NCBI GenBank assembly: GCA_949290475.1
Contig: CASESB010000067.1
Coordinates: 1-32,578, forward strand
DNA length: 32,578 nt
Source of the DNA: an uncultured Bacillota bacterium
GTDB lineage: Bacteria; Bacillota; Clostridia; Peptostreptococcales; Anaerovoracaceae
Direction of reading: 5' to 3'
In this document: piece after piece, positions 32,545-32,578 of the stretch
How the letters are laid out: every line of letters starts with the position of its first letter
Numbering within the stretch: the stretch's first letter is position 1
Translations under genes and position numbers: made by a program
The notes under the pieces: generated by a model
What the model saw: only the letters and a program-made list of their open reading frames with translations
The model's database searches: none
Told to the model about the DNA's origin: nothing

Positions 32545-32578
32545 ATGCGTGTCATAGCCGGTGAATACAAGGGAAGAA
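32545..32578 (+). CDS. rsmD: Start of 16S rRNA methyltransferase RsmD (cut by window end)
   Basis: Only the first 11 codons are present, reading MRVIAGEYKGR, which matches the N-terminus of RsmD, the 16S rRNA m2G966 methyltransferase. AAAGGAGTGG lies just upstream of the ATG. The position directly after recG supports the call, since recG-rsmD-coaD is a common order. The remainder lies beyond the window. Confidence 0.85.
   Translation, partial: MRVIAGEYKGR

Overview
The window looks like a chromosomal segment of an anaerobic Gram-positive bacterium of the class Clostridia (Bacillota). The grounds are strong AGGAGG-type ribosome sites, consensus sigma-A promoters, the order tig-clpP-clpX-lon-engB, the pairs rpsU-yqeY and recG-rsmD, an oxygen-sensitive class III ribonucleotide reductase (nrdD-nrdG), and a C. 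difficile-like (S/P)PxTG surface-anchor motif. Base composition is moderate (about half G+C by eye), with frequent AGA/AGG and ATA codons. An Anaerovoracaceae / Family XIII-type lineage is a guess. Two conserved clusters lack the sporulation-linked genes they carry in spore formers (lonB; yabP and yabQ), which fits a non-sporulating lineage.

Layout. 1-391 is a non-coding control region with a scattered TTAACAA motif, an intrinsic terminator and a fully consensus promoter overlain by a perfect 11+11 bp inverted repeat. 392-2596 is a three-gene surface-fibre operon: a TasA-like secreted protein, a larger protein with a C-terminal sortase signal, and a SipW-type signal peptidase whose 3' end lies in a 19-bp tandem repeat array. 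2733-4548 holds a HIT hydrolase, a TIGR01906 membrane protein, rpsU and yqeY. 4643-8905 is a tight run of a YgiQ-type radical SAM protein, an orphan DNA methyltransferase and a THUMP RNA methyltransferase. Then come an ornithine carbamoyltransferase, a CYTH phosphatase and, on the minus strand, mnmM (ytqB).

11685-18839 is the protein quality-control block (tig, clpP, clpX, lon), followed by ribosome-assembly GTPase engB, a DUF1232 membrane protein and hpt. 18844-23396 carries a cardiolipin synthase, an MTA/SAH-deaminase-type amidohydrolase and a MurJ/SpoVB-like flippase. HU, rqcP and a hotdog thioesterase follow. 24794-26185 (minus strand) encodes a lipoprotein that aligns along its length with PepD-type M20 dipeptidases but has lost the metal-binding and catalytic residues; this is the most unusual gene here. 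A GNAT acetyltransferase, nrdD-nrdG under a NrdR-like box, rpmB, recG and the first codons of rsmD complete the window.

No tRNA, rRNA, CRISPR array, insertion sequence or phage gene was recognised. Apart from the fibre operon, the orphan methyltransferase and the PepD-like lipoprotein, this is ordinary core-genome content. All family assignments are made by eye from motifs and overall similarity, with no database search.
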